A DNA stretch of 32,781 nt from Anaeroplasmataceae bacterium (GTDB taxonomy: Bacteria; Bacillota_I; Bacilli_A; Acholeplasmatales; JAEDCM01), in NCBI GenBank assembly GCA_016294165.1, contig JAEDCM010000020.1, positions 1-32,781 of the forward strand, read 5' to 3'. The notes beneath the pieces are model-generated. The model worked only from the letters and a program-made list of their open reading frames with translations. It made no database searches and was not told the origin of the DNA. This document shows, piece after piece, positions 18,019 through 25,690 of the stretch. Position 1 is the stretch's first letter, and each line of letters starts with the position of its first letter. The translations under genes and the position numbers were made by a program.

Positions 18019-18657
18019 CTATATTAATTTAAAATCTTGATAATCATTAATTACTTTTTCTGCTGATTCCTTTATTTTATCAAGATACATTTTTTGAGTT
18101 TCTTCATAAACTGCATATACCTTATAACCGGCATCATGAGCAGTTTTAATCGCATGATGATTATCCTCAAACACCAAAACCTCTTCTTGTTTTAACCCTA
18201 GCTTATCTAATGAGTAATGATAAATATCCGGATGTTTTTTTCCAACCTTTATTTCTCCAACCGTGATTACTCCTAAAAAATATTTAGAAATATCCAGCCT
18301 ATCTAAAACCTCAATGGCTAAATCTCGTTTAGTAGCTGTTGCGATAAACATTTTAATCCCTTTATTATAACAATCAATAATAAATTCCTTAGCCCCAGGC
18401 TTAAAATCAACCATCTGATAGTTTTTTCTAATCATATCCATTAATTCCTTATAAATATCATCAGTATTTTGACTAGAAAAATAATTATTTTTTAAATACT
18501 CCAATGACTCCACCATATTTAAATCATGCATATCTAATAAAATATCCGTATGCGGATTAATACCTTTAGAAATAACATAATCATATCCCATACGTTTCCA
18601 CATTGTCATTGAATCAATAATCGTTCCATCCATATCAAAAATAAGACCTTTAATCAT
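18019..18657 (-). CDS. HAD family hydrolase (beta-phosphoglucomutase-like)
   Basis: A 212-residue HAD subfamily IA enzyme. Motif I is FDMDGTIIDS with the nucleophile Asp, motif II is FIATATKR, the motif III lysine is in GKKHPD, and motif IV is VFEDNHHAI. The cap region sits between motifs I and II, as in phosphoglycolate phosphatases and beta-phosphoglucomutases. It probably dephosphorylates a small phosphorylated metabolite, but the substrate cannot be read from sequence. It overlaps the preceding HAD gene by eight bases, so both belong to the hydrogenase operon or a continuation of it. Confidence 0.85.
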   Translation of the reverse strand: MIKGLIFDMDGTIIDSMTMWKRMGYDYVISKGINPHTDILLDMHDLNMVESLEYLKNNYFSSQNTDDIYKELMDMIRKNYQMVDFKPGAKEFIIDCYNKGIKMFIATATKRDLAIEVLDRLDISKYFLGVITVGEIKVGKKHPDIYHYSLDKLGLKQEEVLVFEDNHHAIKTAHDAGYKVYAVYEETQKMYLDKIKESAEKVINDYQDFKLI

Positions 18658-19366
18658 TTATATTCTCCAAACTATTGATAAATTTTATTGCATCTTTCAT
18701 CACACTACGATAATTAATTTGATAGCAATGAGGCTTATCAATAATGCAATCATCAACTAAGTATGTTTTAGCACCACTTAATGAAATGACCATATCCTCA
18801 GCTGTATCGTTACCAAACATAATTACCTCTTTAGGATCAATATTAAACTTTTCAAATATTGATTCATAATACTTTATGTTTGGCTTACAATATGATGAAT
18901 TTTCATAGGTCGTAATGTAATCAAATAGACTATAATCTAATCCTGCCCATGAAACACGCTTAAGGGTTGCTACACGGGGAAAAATAGGATTAGTTGATAA
19001 AATTAACTTATATCCTTTTTCCTTAGCATTTTGCAAACAATCATTCAAACCATCATATGATGATGTTGTTACTTTTACCGCATCAAAATCATTTTCATAA
19101 TAACTACTAAGTAGATTTATAACATCTTTATTACAATCGTAATTCTTTAAAAAAACATTCCAAAAAACCTCTTCATTACTCACTTTTCCATCATTTTTAA
19201 TCATGAAATATAATCCCTTAGATAACGCATCAATCGCTTTTTTAGCATCATATCCATTTGTACTTAAAACAGATGATAGCCCCTTAAAATATTCATTAAC
19301 AAACGCATCCTGACTAGGCATATTTAATAATGTCCCATCCAGATCAAAAAACAAATACTTAATCAT
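18650..19366 (-). CDS. HAD family hydrolase (YjjG-like)
   Basis: A 238-residue HAD hydrolase. Motif I is FFDLDGTLLNM, motif II is LILSTNPIFPR, the lysine is in CKPNIKYYE, and motif IV is MFGNDTAEDM. The form resembles YjjG-type phosphatases acting on nucleotides or other small phosphates; the substrate is not determined. Ribosome site AGGGG lies a few bases before the ATG, inside the 9-base gap after the group B hydrogenase. It is clearly distinct from the next HAD protein, so this is an old duplication or two recruitments, not a recent copy. Confidence 0.85.
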   Translation of the reverse strand: MIKYLFFDLDGTLLNMPSQDAFVNEYFKGLSSVLSTNGYDAKKAIDALSKGLYFMIKNDGKVSNEEVFWNVFLKNYDCNKDVINLLSSYYENDFDAVKVTTSSYDGLNDCLQNAKEKGYKLILSTNPIFPRVATLKRVSWAGLDYSLFDYITTYENSSYCKPNIKYYESIFEKFNIDPKEVIMFGNDTAEDMVISLSGAKTYLVDDCIIDKPHCYQINYRSVMKDAIKFINSLENIND

Positions 19367-19375
19367 ATAATACCC

Positions 19376-20803
19376 CTATTTTTTATTCAATTGATAAATC
19401 TCATATGAACTCATTACATCCTTTTCGTAAGCTTCCATACCATACTTATCAACATCAATTGCATTCTTATCTCCATGGTGAATGCAACCTGAACCATTAA
19501 TACATCCACCAACGCATGCCATTCCCTCAAGGAAATTTGCATCCAATAAATTCTTTCCGAATTTTAATAAACCAATCTTACATTCCTCAAGGCCGTTCAT
19601 TACTAATGGCTTAACCTCAAAATCTGGAGCTTCCTTAGCTAACAAATCCTTCGCTCCTTGAGTGATACCACTTGATTTAGCAAAGATTCGACCATAATAT
19701 GAAGCATTATTTAATACGCTCTCTGGAAGATCCTCAACATTAACATCTCTGCTATCTAATAATGACTGTAGTTCCTCAAAGGTAATAACTGCATCCACAA
19801 TTCCTTTAAATTCTTCTCTTCTAATCTCTTGCTTCTTAGCAATACAAGGTCCAATGAAAACCACACTAGCATTAGGATCCTGACTCTTAATGAAACGAGC
19901 AGTTTCAATCATCGGAGAAACATTATGAGAAACATATTCCTTAACCTTCGGAAAATGCTTTTCAATTTGCATCACAAAGGCTGGACAGCATGATGTTGTC
20001 AATTTACCCTTTTCTTTTAATTCCATCGCTTCTTTATATAAAACAACATCCGCACCAAAAGCTGCCTCAACAACCTCATGGAATCCAATTTTCTTAATAC
20101 CTGTTACAATTTGACCAATCTTCGCATATTTAAATTGGCTAACGATTGCCGGAGCAATTACCGCATAGACCTTATGATTCTCATCTGCATCCTTTAGTAG
20201 CTTAATAACATCTAAAATAAACGATTTATCAGACATCGCACCAAAAGGACAATTGTAAACACAAGCTCCACACATCACACACTTATCATAATCAATAACG
20301 GCTTTTTTATTTTCGTTAATTGAAATGGCATTAACCTTACAACTCGCCATGCAAGGACAAATATGCTCAACAATAGCACCATAAGGGCATGCTTGCTTAC
20401 ACTTCCCACACTCAACGCACTTTTCAGGATCAATAATCGCACGGTGGTTTTTATCAAATGATAAAGCCCCAACCTTACAAACCTCTTGACACTTATGGCT
20501 AATACAACCACGACATAATTGACTGACAACAAAACGTTGCTCACGGCATTGATCACAGGCAATAGAAATTGATTCGATGATATTTGGATTTTCCTTATCG
20601 CCACCCATTGCTAGTCTAGTTCTTTCTTCAACGATAGCTCTTGCCTTGTAAATACAGCATCTTGTTGTCTCAAAATCTTCAGGAATCACAATTCTTGGAA
20701 CCTTATAATACGCCTCATCTAAGCGATTTTCATAAGCAAGTTTTGCGACCTCCTTTAAAACACGATATTTAAGTTGTTGAACATAAGTATCAAAAATTCT
20801 CAT
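19376..20803 (-). CDS. Group B-like monomeric [FeFe] hydrogenase
   Basis: A 475-residue [FeFe] hydrogenase homologue. The N-terminus MRIFDTYVQQLKYRVLKEVA and RCCIYK match the monomeric group B type as I know it. Cysteine clusters follow at about 83-109, then two ferredoxin motifs, CVECGKCKQACP (129-139) and CVMCGACVYNCP (175-185). The H-cluster loops are TSCCPAF (C272, C273), IGPCIAKK (C320) and MACVGGC (C430, C434), so all cluster ligands are present. The second loop has GPC where group A enzymes have MPC. It likely catalyses hydrogen turnover with ferredoxin in the cytoplasm; direction is unknown. It sits last in the sensory cluster, after the PP2C gene. AAGG precedes the ATG. Confidence 0.9.
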   Translation of the reverse strand: MRIFDTYVQQLKYRVLKEVAKLAYENRLDEAYYKVPRIVIPEDFETTRCCIYKARAIVEERTRLAMGGDKENPNIIESISIACDQCREQRFVVSQLCRGCISHKCQEVCKVGALSFDKNHRAIIDPEKCVECGKCKQACPYGAIVEHICPCMASCKVNAISINENKKAVIDYDKCVMCGACVYNCPFGAMSDKSFILDVIKLLKDADENHKVYAVIAPAIVSQFKYAKIGQIVTGIKKIGFHEVVEAAFGADVVLYKEAMELKEKGKLTTSCCPAFVMQIEKHFPKVKEYVSHNVSPMIETARFIKSQDPNASVVFIGPCIAKKQEIRREEFKGIVDAVITFEELQSLLDSRDVNVEDLPESVLNNASYYGRIFAKSSGITQGAKDLLAKEAPDFEVKPLVMNGLEECKIGLLKFGKNLLDANFLEGMACVGGCINGSGCIHHGDKNAIDVDKYGMEAYEKDVMSSYEIYQLNKK

Positions 20804-20817
20804 ACTATACCTTCTTT

Positions 20818-21978
20818 TTAATAATAATTAACTGTTACAACTTTTCCTAGTCTTTCCATTTTATCAGCTAATCTTTCAATAATCTTTAATTTCATAGCTG
20901 TATCAATTGGCAAGCCTTCATGGGCTTTATTAATACTACGACCAACAAAAAAATTGATATGAGTTGCTTGCTCAAATAAAATATCCGCTAATCTTGATGC
21001 TCCATCCTTCTTATGGAAGGATTTAGGAGAAACATCCATATTATCCATATACTTTTTAGCAAGCTCTAATAATTTACGAAGAGTAATCACTCCCTCTGTT
21101 GTTAAATCAATTCCTCTAATCATTCCTGTAGGTGGAACCTCAGGATCAATAAAATCTAAATTTGTCTTAACATCGGTATTTAGATAACGAGCAACAATTT
21201 GAGAGGTTGTACCTCCACAAACAATCTTTGTTGAATTATCCCTTAAAAATGCCTCAACAACCTCATCATCATCATTTTTATCAATCGGTGCACCAACCAT
21301 CATATCCACAACAACTTCTTTTTTAATCTTCAAAGCAGCAATTGTTGTATCATCACCTGGCTCATCGGCATATAAGGTCTTACACGCATCACCAACTAAA
21401 GCCGCAATACAAATTGGAGACATTCCATCCTCGAAATTGGCCTCAATGTATTTTTTTATTTCTTCTCTTTGCCATCCAAAATTTAAAAATTGACCAATCC
21501 CTGCATGAACAACACCATCACTAGTAAAAATTACCACATCACCAGGAATAAGTTGTAGATTAGTAATATAAATTGTCTTACCTAAAATAGTATTTTCCAC
21601 ACGATTTAAATCTAGACACTTTCCATCTCTTAATAAAATGGCTTGTGGATTATCAAATTCAACTAAAGAACCCTTACCATCATTATCCATGTGTAATAAT
21701 GTAAAAGTTGCATAAGCCACATTACGAACCTTGCAAACCGGTAGGGTTCCAATAATTGTTTTAACACATTCCTCAATGGGAACATTATTAGCTGCTAAAT
21801 TACATAAAATCTTCGAAGTTAAGGTTGCTAGGATATTAGCCTTTACTCCCGAACCTAAACCATCAGCTAAAACAATTGTTGTATCATTCTCATTTCTAAT
21901 TATCTCAACACGATCGCCACATAACTCTTCACCTTTTTTATTTAGTGAAACATACCCTGATTCAATAAAATAACTCAT
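20818..21978 (-). CDS. SpoIIE-type PP2C phosphatase
   Basis: A 386-residue protein with a PP2C-like phosphatase domain in the first 220 residues: LADGLGSGVKA with metal-binding Asp, VIFTSDGVVHAG, and DEPGDDTTIAAL. The C-terminal 160 residues (from about VVDMMVGAPID) form a separate region seen in phosphatases next to sensory [FeFe] hydrogenases. It has no membrane segments, unlike true SpoIIE. It begins in a TAATG overlap with the sensory hydrogenase gene, so the two are tightly coupled. I infer that it relays the hydrogen or redox state sensed by that protein by dephosphorylating an unknown Ser/Thr target. GAGGG precedes the ATG. Confidence 0.85.
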   Translation of the reverse strand: MSYFIESGYVSLNKKGEELCGDRVEIIRNENDTTIVLADGLGSGVKANILATLTSKILCNLAANNVPIEECVKTIIGTLPVCKVRNVAYATFTLLHMDNDGKGSLVEFDNPQAILLRDGKCLDLNRVENTILGKTIYITNLQLIPGDVVIFTSDGVVHAGIGQFLNFGWQREEIKKYIEANFEDGMSPICIAALVGDACKTLYADEPGDDTTIAALKIKKEVVVDMMVGAPIDKNDDDEVVEAFLRDNSTKIVCGGTTSQIVARYLNTDVKTNLDFIDPEVPPTGMIRGIDLTTEGVITLRKLLELAKKYMDNMDVSPKSFHKKDGASRLADILFEQATHINFFVGRSINKAHEGLPIDTAMKLKIIERLADKMERLGKVVTVNYY

Positions 21979-23657
21979 TATTTTCCCTCATTATCAATTA
22001 AAATTTGACGAAGCTTATAAATTGCTAATTTAGTCTCAGCAGTTGTTTCTCCAAGTAATGAGGCGATTTCTTGTACAGTGCGCATTTGCTTATCAATAAC
22101 ACTATTTGTTAAATTAATCGTATTTTCACGATATTCCTTTAATTTCTTCTTATGTTCCTCTTCTAAGGTACAATCTCTGATAATTGCAAAGTTAATTTTG
22201 GCATTTTTTACATAAACAGATGTAACTTCAACATCTCTTTTCGTCTTACTGATATGGGCATTATTTACATCAATAGCCTTTTTATTAATTAAATATAAAG
22301 CAATATCTGACATTTCACGAACATCACCAATATTCTTTTTCTTTACAACCTGATCAATACCTAATAAAACCTTAGCTCTTTCATTACAATCTAAGATAAT
22401 GTTATTTTCATCAAGGGAAATTATTCCATTTGGACTATTTTTGATAACCTCATTTGATAAACTTACCGCCTGTTCCTTCATAAATGGTAAGCACATTTCC
22501 TTTTCTGCCTTATTATTATAAACCGCAATTGCCTTATCACGACATGTTTGATATCCACAAGCACCACAGTTTAGCTCATCCTCTTTAGTATATTTACCAA
22601 ATGTTTGAAGGATTTGTCTAATCTCGGTTTCAGTTGGAATCTTATAATCAATATCATATGCTTTAAATTCCTTTGAAGCATCAATATCATATTTACTAAC
22701 ATCAATTGGATTAACTCCCGTATTCTTAGTATACTTACGAACTCTTTCGATTGATTTAATGCATCCTTCACCAGAATTGATTCCGGCAGGACCATTAACA
22801 CAACTATGCGGACAAGCATTCATTTCAACAAACATTCCGTGAACACTATCAATATGCTCTAAAAAGTCAATACATTCACTGATTCCGCTAACTGCTACAT
22901 ATTCATAATTTGGATCATAAGTTTTAATTGACTTAATGATACCACGATCAACTGGATAGAAACGCCCACTATTATATTCATCAGTAGCTTTTATTTCACT
23001 ATATTTCTTTAAATCAATATTCTTTTCATTAAACATTTCACTTAATTCAACAAAAGTTAAAGCCTCATCAACTGCCTCATTCTTATGAGCCTCATCCTTT
23101 TTAGCGATACAAGGACCAATGAATACCACATAACAATCATGATTCTTCTTAATCATTTTAGCATGAGCTACCATTGGTGAATCAACTGGAGCTAAATATT
23201 TTAAAGCCTTTGGATAGTATTTTTGAATTAAATAATTCACTGATGGACAACATGAAGTAATAAAATTAGGATATTTTTCAATATTTAAAATACGAATATA
23301 TTCTCCATCAACATATTTTGCTCCAACCGCTGTCTCAAAAGCATCCTTAAATCCTAAATCAATTAAGGCAGCTCTTAAAACCTCAAAATTTGAAACATTA
23401 AAATTAGCAATAAATGATGGCGCAACTGAGGCGATAACATCCTTATTACTGCTAAGTAATTCTTTTACATTAGAGATTGTATTAATAACCTCTTTAGCGT
23501 TTTGTGGGCAAATATTAGTACATTTTCCGCACAAAATACACAAATCATCGATGATTTGTGCTTGATTATTAATCATTGAAATTGCTTTAACTGGACACTC
23601 TCTTAAACACTTATAACAATTTTTACAATCGGCATTTTTAAATCTTAAAATTGACAT
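21978..23657 (-). CDS. Sensory (group C, HydS-like) [FeFe] hydrogenase with PAS domain
   Basis: A 559-residue protein. Two [4Fe-4S] motifs open it (CKNCYKCLRECP and CILCGKCTNICP, residues 11-50). The H-cluster domain covers about 75-300, with TSCCPSV (C136, C137), IGPCIAKK (C183) and NACPHSC (C282, C286). An additional four-cysteine motif, CGACGYQTC...C (364-389), and a PAS domain (about 400-510) follow, then a helical tail. This architecture is that of group C hydrogenases, thought to sense hydrogen or redox state and signal through PAS. The cysteine after TSC, used in proton transfer in group A enzymes, is kept. It is followed by a PP2C gene and preceded by a [2Fe-2S] ferredoxin, the usual partners of HydS. 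Confidence 0.9.
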   Translation of the reverse strand: MSILRFKNADCKNCYKCLRECPVKAISMINNQAQIIDDLCILCGKCTNICPQNAKEVINTISNVKELLSSNKDVIASVAPSFIANFNVSNFEVLRAALIDLGFKDAFETAVGAKYVDGEYIRILNIEKYPNFITSCCPSVNYLIQKYYPKALKYLAPVDSPMVAHAKMIKKNHDCYVVFIGPCIAKKDEAHKNEAVDEALTFVELSEMFNEKNIDLKKYSEIKATDEYNSGRFYPVDRGIIKSIKTYDPNYEYVAVSGISECIDFLEHIDSVHGMFVEMNACPHSCVNGPAGINSGEGCIKSIERVRKYTKNTGVNPIDVSKYDIDASKEFKAYDIDYKIPTETEIRQILQTFGKYTKEDELNCGACGYQTCRDKAIAVYNNKAEKEMCLPFMKEQAVSLSNEVIKNSPNGIISLDENNIILDCNERAKVLLGIDQVVKKKNIGDVREMSDIALYLINKKAIDVNNAHISKTKRDVEVTSVYVKNAKINFAIIRDCTLEEEHKKKLKEYRENTINLTNSVIDKQMRTVQEIASLLGETTAETKLAIYKLRQILIDNEGK

Positions 23658-23659
23658 TT

Positions 23660-23908
23660 TTAATCTCTTTTCATGATTTCATTTTTAAAGAAATTTTCAG
23701 CATCTTCTGGCTTTACAAAGAAAATTTCATCATTAATTTTAACACTTACACCGTCATTTGAGCATTGTCCTAAGCAAAAGCTTGCATTTAATTCTACTGT
23801 GTCACCTAAATTTTCATTTTCAATCATCTTTTTAAAAACAGACACAACCGCATATGATCCTTTTAAATGACACGCACTACCTACACAAATTGATACCTTC
23901 ATAACCAT
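23660..23908 (-). CDS. Thioredoxin-like [2Fe-2S] ferredoxin
   Basis: A protein of about 80 residues with the NuoE/HydC-type thioredoxin-like ferredoxin fold. Its four ligands are in ICVGSACHLKGS and SFCLGQC (CX4C and CX3C). It likely passes electrons to or from the sensory hydrogenase encoded two bases downstream. Two ATGs are possible, 23908 and 23902. Neither has a ribosome site at normal distance. The nearest one, AAAGGAG (plus 23936-23942), is separated from them by a perfect hairpin at 23913-23934, which could fold away and bring it close. An 18-codon out-of-frame ORF starts directly after the AAAGGAG. Confidence 0.85.
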   Translation of the reverse strand: MVMKVSICVGSACHLKGSYAVVSVFKKMIENENLGDTVELNASFCLGQCSNDGVSVKINDEIFFVKPEDAENFFKNEIMKRD

Positions 23909-23912
23909 CGTC

Positions 23913-23934
23913 AATGTTAGAAATATCTAACATT
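23913..23934 (-). promoter_or_regulatory. Hairpin between ribosome site and start codon
   Basis: The perfect 9-bp arms AATGTTAGA and TCTAACATT enclose four bases. It lies in the leader of the ferredoxin-hydrogenase operon, one base from AAAGGAG and four bases from the ATG at 23908. It is either an RNA hairpin that shortens the spacer or a DNA operator. It resembles but does not match the clostridial Rex site, because the half-site spacing is two bases longer. Confidence 0.6.
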
Positions 23935-23963
23935 ACTCCTTTCTCGATATTTATTCTAAATAA

Positions 23964-23992
23964 ATTATACAATAATTTATATGTATATTCAA
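23964..23992 (-). promoter_or_regulatory. Promoter of the ferredoxin-hydrogenase operon
   Basis: Reading leftward: TTGAAT (plus 23987-23992), 17 bases, TATAAT (plus 23964-23969). Transcription should start near 23957, giving a leader of about 50 bases with the hairpin and ribosome site. It is back to back with the chrA promoter region. Confidence 0.8.
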
Positions 23993-24010
23993 AACTAAAA
24001 CGCTTACTAA

Positions 24011-24041
24011 TTGTTTTTTTTGTCACAAAATGTGCTAAAAT
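24011..24041 (+). promoter_or_regulatory. Probable promoter of the chrA pair
   Basis: An extended -10, TGC-TAAAAT, ends at 24041, 20 bases before the ATG. The best -35 candidate, TTGTTT (24011-24016), is 19 bases upstream, longer than ideal. The spacer holds a run of T and a short dyad, CACA-AAA-TGTG (24024-24034). Variation of the T-run length could alter promoter strength; that is speculation. Confidence 0.45.
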
Positions 24042-24061
24042 AAAAAAAGCGAGGTGTTTAT

Positions 24062-24604
24062 ATGAAGGAATTACTAAGTTTATATTGGACATTTGCCAAA
24101 ATGGGTGCCATCAATTTTGGTGGTGGATATGCAATGCTTCCATTACTACAAAAAGAAATCGTTGAAAAAAGGAATTGGGCAACAGCCGAAGAAATAACCG
24201 ATTACTTCGCAATTGGACAATGCACTCCTGGAGTAATTGCGGTTAATGTTTCAACATTCATCGGATGCAAGAAAAAAGGCGTTTTAGGTGGTGTTTTTTC
24301 TACCTTAGGATTTATTAGCCCTTCTCTTATCATCATTTTACTTATTTCCATGATACTACATAATTTTAGTGATAATCCATATGTTTTAGACGCCTTTGCT
24401 GGAATTAGAGTCTGTGTAACTGTTTTGATTCTTAACGCTATTTTTAAACTTGGGAAAAAATCGGTTGTCGATCTTACAACCTTAATCATTTTTGCGTTAA
24501 TTATCATTCTTTCATGTATCTTTGATGTCTCACCAGTCCTATTTGTTTTAGCAGCCGGTTCAATTGGCCTTCTAGTTCGCAATGTAGGAGGTAAGGAAGA
24601 ATGA
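24062..24604 (+). CDS. ChrA-type transporter, first half
   Basis: A 180-residue membrane protein of the chromate ion transporter (CHR) family, short-chain form. Signs are MGAINFGGGYAMLPLLQ near the N-terminus, FAIGQCTPGVIAVN and the following GGVFSTLGFISPSLIII. About six hydrophobic segments are visible. Short CHR proteins come in pairs and are thought to work as a two-subunit transporter. The next gene is the partner and overlaps by four bases (ATGA). Chromate is the family name, but in gut-type anaerobes the physiological substrate is not established, so I do not claim chromate export. GAGGTG lies six bases upstream of the ATG. Confidence 0.9.
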   Translation: MKELLSLYWTFAKMGAINFGGGYAMLPLLQKEIVEKRNWATAEEITDYFAIGQCTPGVIAVNVSTFIGCKKKGVLGGVFSTLGFISPSLIIILLISMILHNFSDNPYVLDAFAGIRVCVTVLILNAIFKLGKKSVVDLTTLIIFALIIILSCIFDVSPVLFVLAAGSIGLLVRNVGGKEE

Positions 24605-25164
24605 TTTATTTAAAACTATTTTATGAATTTTTTAAAACCGGATTATTTGCGATTGGCGGGGGAATGGCAACCATCCCTTTTCTTCAAGAAATGAGTGATA
24701 AATATCATTGGTTCTCACAAGCAGAGCTAGTTGATATGATTGCGATAAGTGAATCAACTCCGGGTGCTATTGGAGTAAATATGGCCAGCTTCGCAGGATA
24801 TCAAACGGCAGGCATTCTTGGTTCCTTAGTCGCAACTATTGGACTAGTATGTCCATCAATTATAATCATTATTATCATATCTAAGTTTTTAAAAGCCTTC
24901 CAAAATAATAAATATGTTGGTGATCTATTTTATGGTATTAGACCTTGCTCCACTGCATTAGTAACTGTTGCAGCACTAGAATTAATCAAAATAACAATGA
25001 TTAATACGGATTATCTGTTCGATTTAAAATTAGACAAAGCCTTCAATTATAAATCAATCATTTTAGGCTCAATACTTCTATTTTTAATCGTTAAATTTAA
25101 AAAACATCCAGCATTTTATTTAGCAATATCAGCAGTAATCGGAATAATCTTTAATTTTGCATAA
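24601..25164 (+). CDS. ChrA-type transporter, second half
   Basis: The 187-residue partner of the preceding gene, with the same fold: FFKTGLFAIGGGMATIPFLQ, IAISESTPGAIGVNMASFAG and SLVATIGLVCPSIIIII. The two halves differ clearly in sequence, as expected for a heterodimer of opposite membrane topology. Translation is coupled through the ATGA overlap, with GGAGG about ten bases upstream of the ATG. The transcript ends in the terminator at 25166-25193, immediately after the stop. Confidence 0.9.
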   Translation: MIYLKLFYEFFKTGLFAIGGGMATIPFLQEMSDKYHWFSQAELVDMIAISESTPGAIGVNMASFAGYQTAGILGSLVATIGLVCPSIIIIIIISKFLKAFQNNKYVGDLFYGIRPCSTALVTVAALELIKITMINTDYLFDLKLDKAFNYKSIILGSILLFLIVKFKKHPAFYLAISAVIGIIFNFA

Positions 25165-25165
25165 T

Positions 25166-25193
25166 AAAAGCAACCACTAAGGTTGCTTTTTTT
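25166..25193. terminator. Bidirectional terminator between chrA and the GNAT gene
   Basis: Arms AAAAGCAACC (25166-25175) and GGTTGCTTTT (25181-25190) enclose five bases and are followed by T on the plus strand. On the minus strand the stem is followed by TTTTATTAT. The stop codon of the GNAT gene (25177-25179) lies in the loop, and its last codons form one arm. Confidence 0.88.
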
Positions 25194-25659
25194 CATATAA
25201 TATAACTTCGTGAATAATCCCTTTATAATGCATTTTTTCACTTTTTTTTGCTTTAAAATTATTATGTTCTAAAACCTTGATACTTGCGATATTTGTGCTG
25301 AAAACTGAAGCATTAACAATCTTATATTTAGGATCAATTTTTGCCAGTAAAAGCTCAACGGCTTTACTACCATAACCCTTGTTATGATACCTGCTTCCAA
25401 TAGCATATCCAATGGATGGATATTTATTATAAAGTATCATCGCAATACCAATAAATACATCATCTAATCTAACAGCAAATATTTTAAAATCATCTTTTAA
25501 ACTTCTATTTAAATAATCAATAAGAATATCTTTTGATACATTGATATCAAATGTATGTTCAATTATAAAATCATCGCATATTCTCTTGTTGCTCGTAATG
25601 TTTTCATGAAAAGCTAGATAATCATCGATTGAGAGATTATCTAATTTAATATTCCCCAT
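25177..25659 (-). CDS. GNAT family N-acetyltransferase
   Basis: A 160-residue acetyltransferase of the GNAT fold. The acetyl-CoA binding motif is YHNKGYGSKAVELLL, preceded by PSIGYAIGSR, and the C-terminal NIASIKVLEHNNFK is the usual motif B. It resembles RimJ/RimL-type enzymes acting on amino groups of proteins or small molecules; the substrate is unknown. The ATG at 25659 follows the T-tract of the aldolase terminator by only a few bases. It has no ribosome site, and its own end lies inside another terminator. Expression may depend on read-through or leaderless initiation. Confidence 0.82.
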   Translation of the reverse strand: MGNIKLDNLSIDDYLAFHENITSNKRICDDFIIEHTFDINVSKDILIDYLNRSLKDDFKIFAVRLDDVFIGIAMILYNKYPSIGYAIGSRYHNKGYGSKAVELLLAKIDPKYKIVNASVFSTNIASIKVLEHNNFKAKKSEKMHYKGIIHEVILYEKKQP

Positions 25660-25660
25660 A

Positions 25661-25690
25661 TAAAGAAAATACTAGCAAATTGCTAGTATT
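25661..25690 (-). terminator. Terminator of the aldolase gene
   Basis: On the minus strand AATACTAGCAA and TTGCTAGTATT (plus 25680-25690 and 25668-25678) form an 11-bp near-perfect palindrome followed by TTCTTTA. The stem begins within the aldolase stop codon and ends nine bases before the GNAT start. Confidence 0.82.

Noticed and set aside
23877..23933. 18-codon leader ORF before the ferredoxin gene
   Set aside because: The AAAGGAG is only two bases from its ATG, too close, and its codons are set by the hairpin; kept only as an alternative in the hairpin finding.
23913..23934. Rex operator in the hydrogenase leader
   Set aside because: The half-sites TGTTA and TAACA are eight bases apart, not six as in the clostridial Rex consensus, and the position is downstream of the start of transcription.
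24202..24582. Minus-strand frame of 126 codons inside chrA
   Set aside because: Antisense shadow of a clear transporter gene; no ribosome site and no recognisable motif.
24062..25164. A single chrA gene broken by a stop
   Set aside because: The two halves overlap as ATGA with a proper ribosome site for the second, and paired short CHR genes are a normal form of the family.
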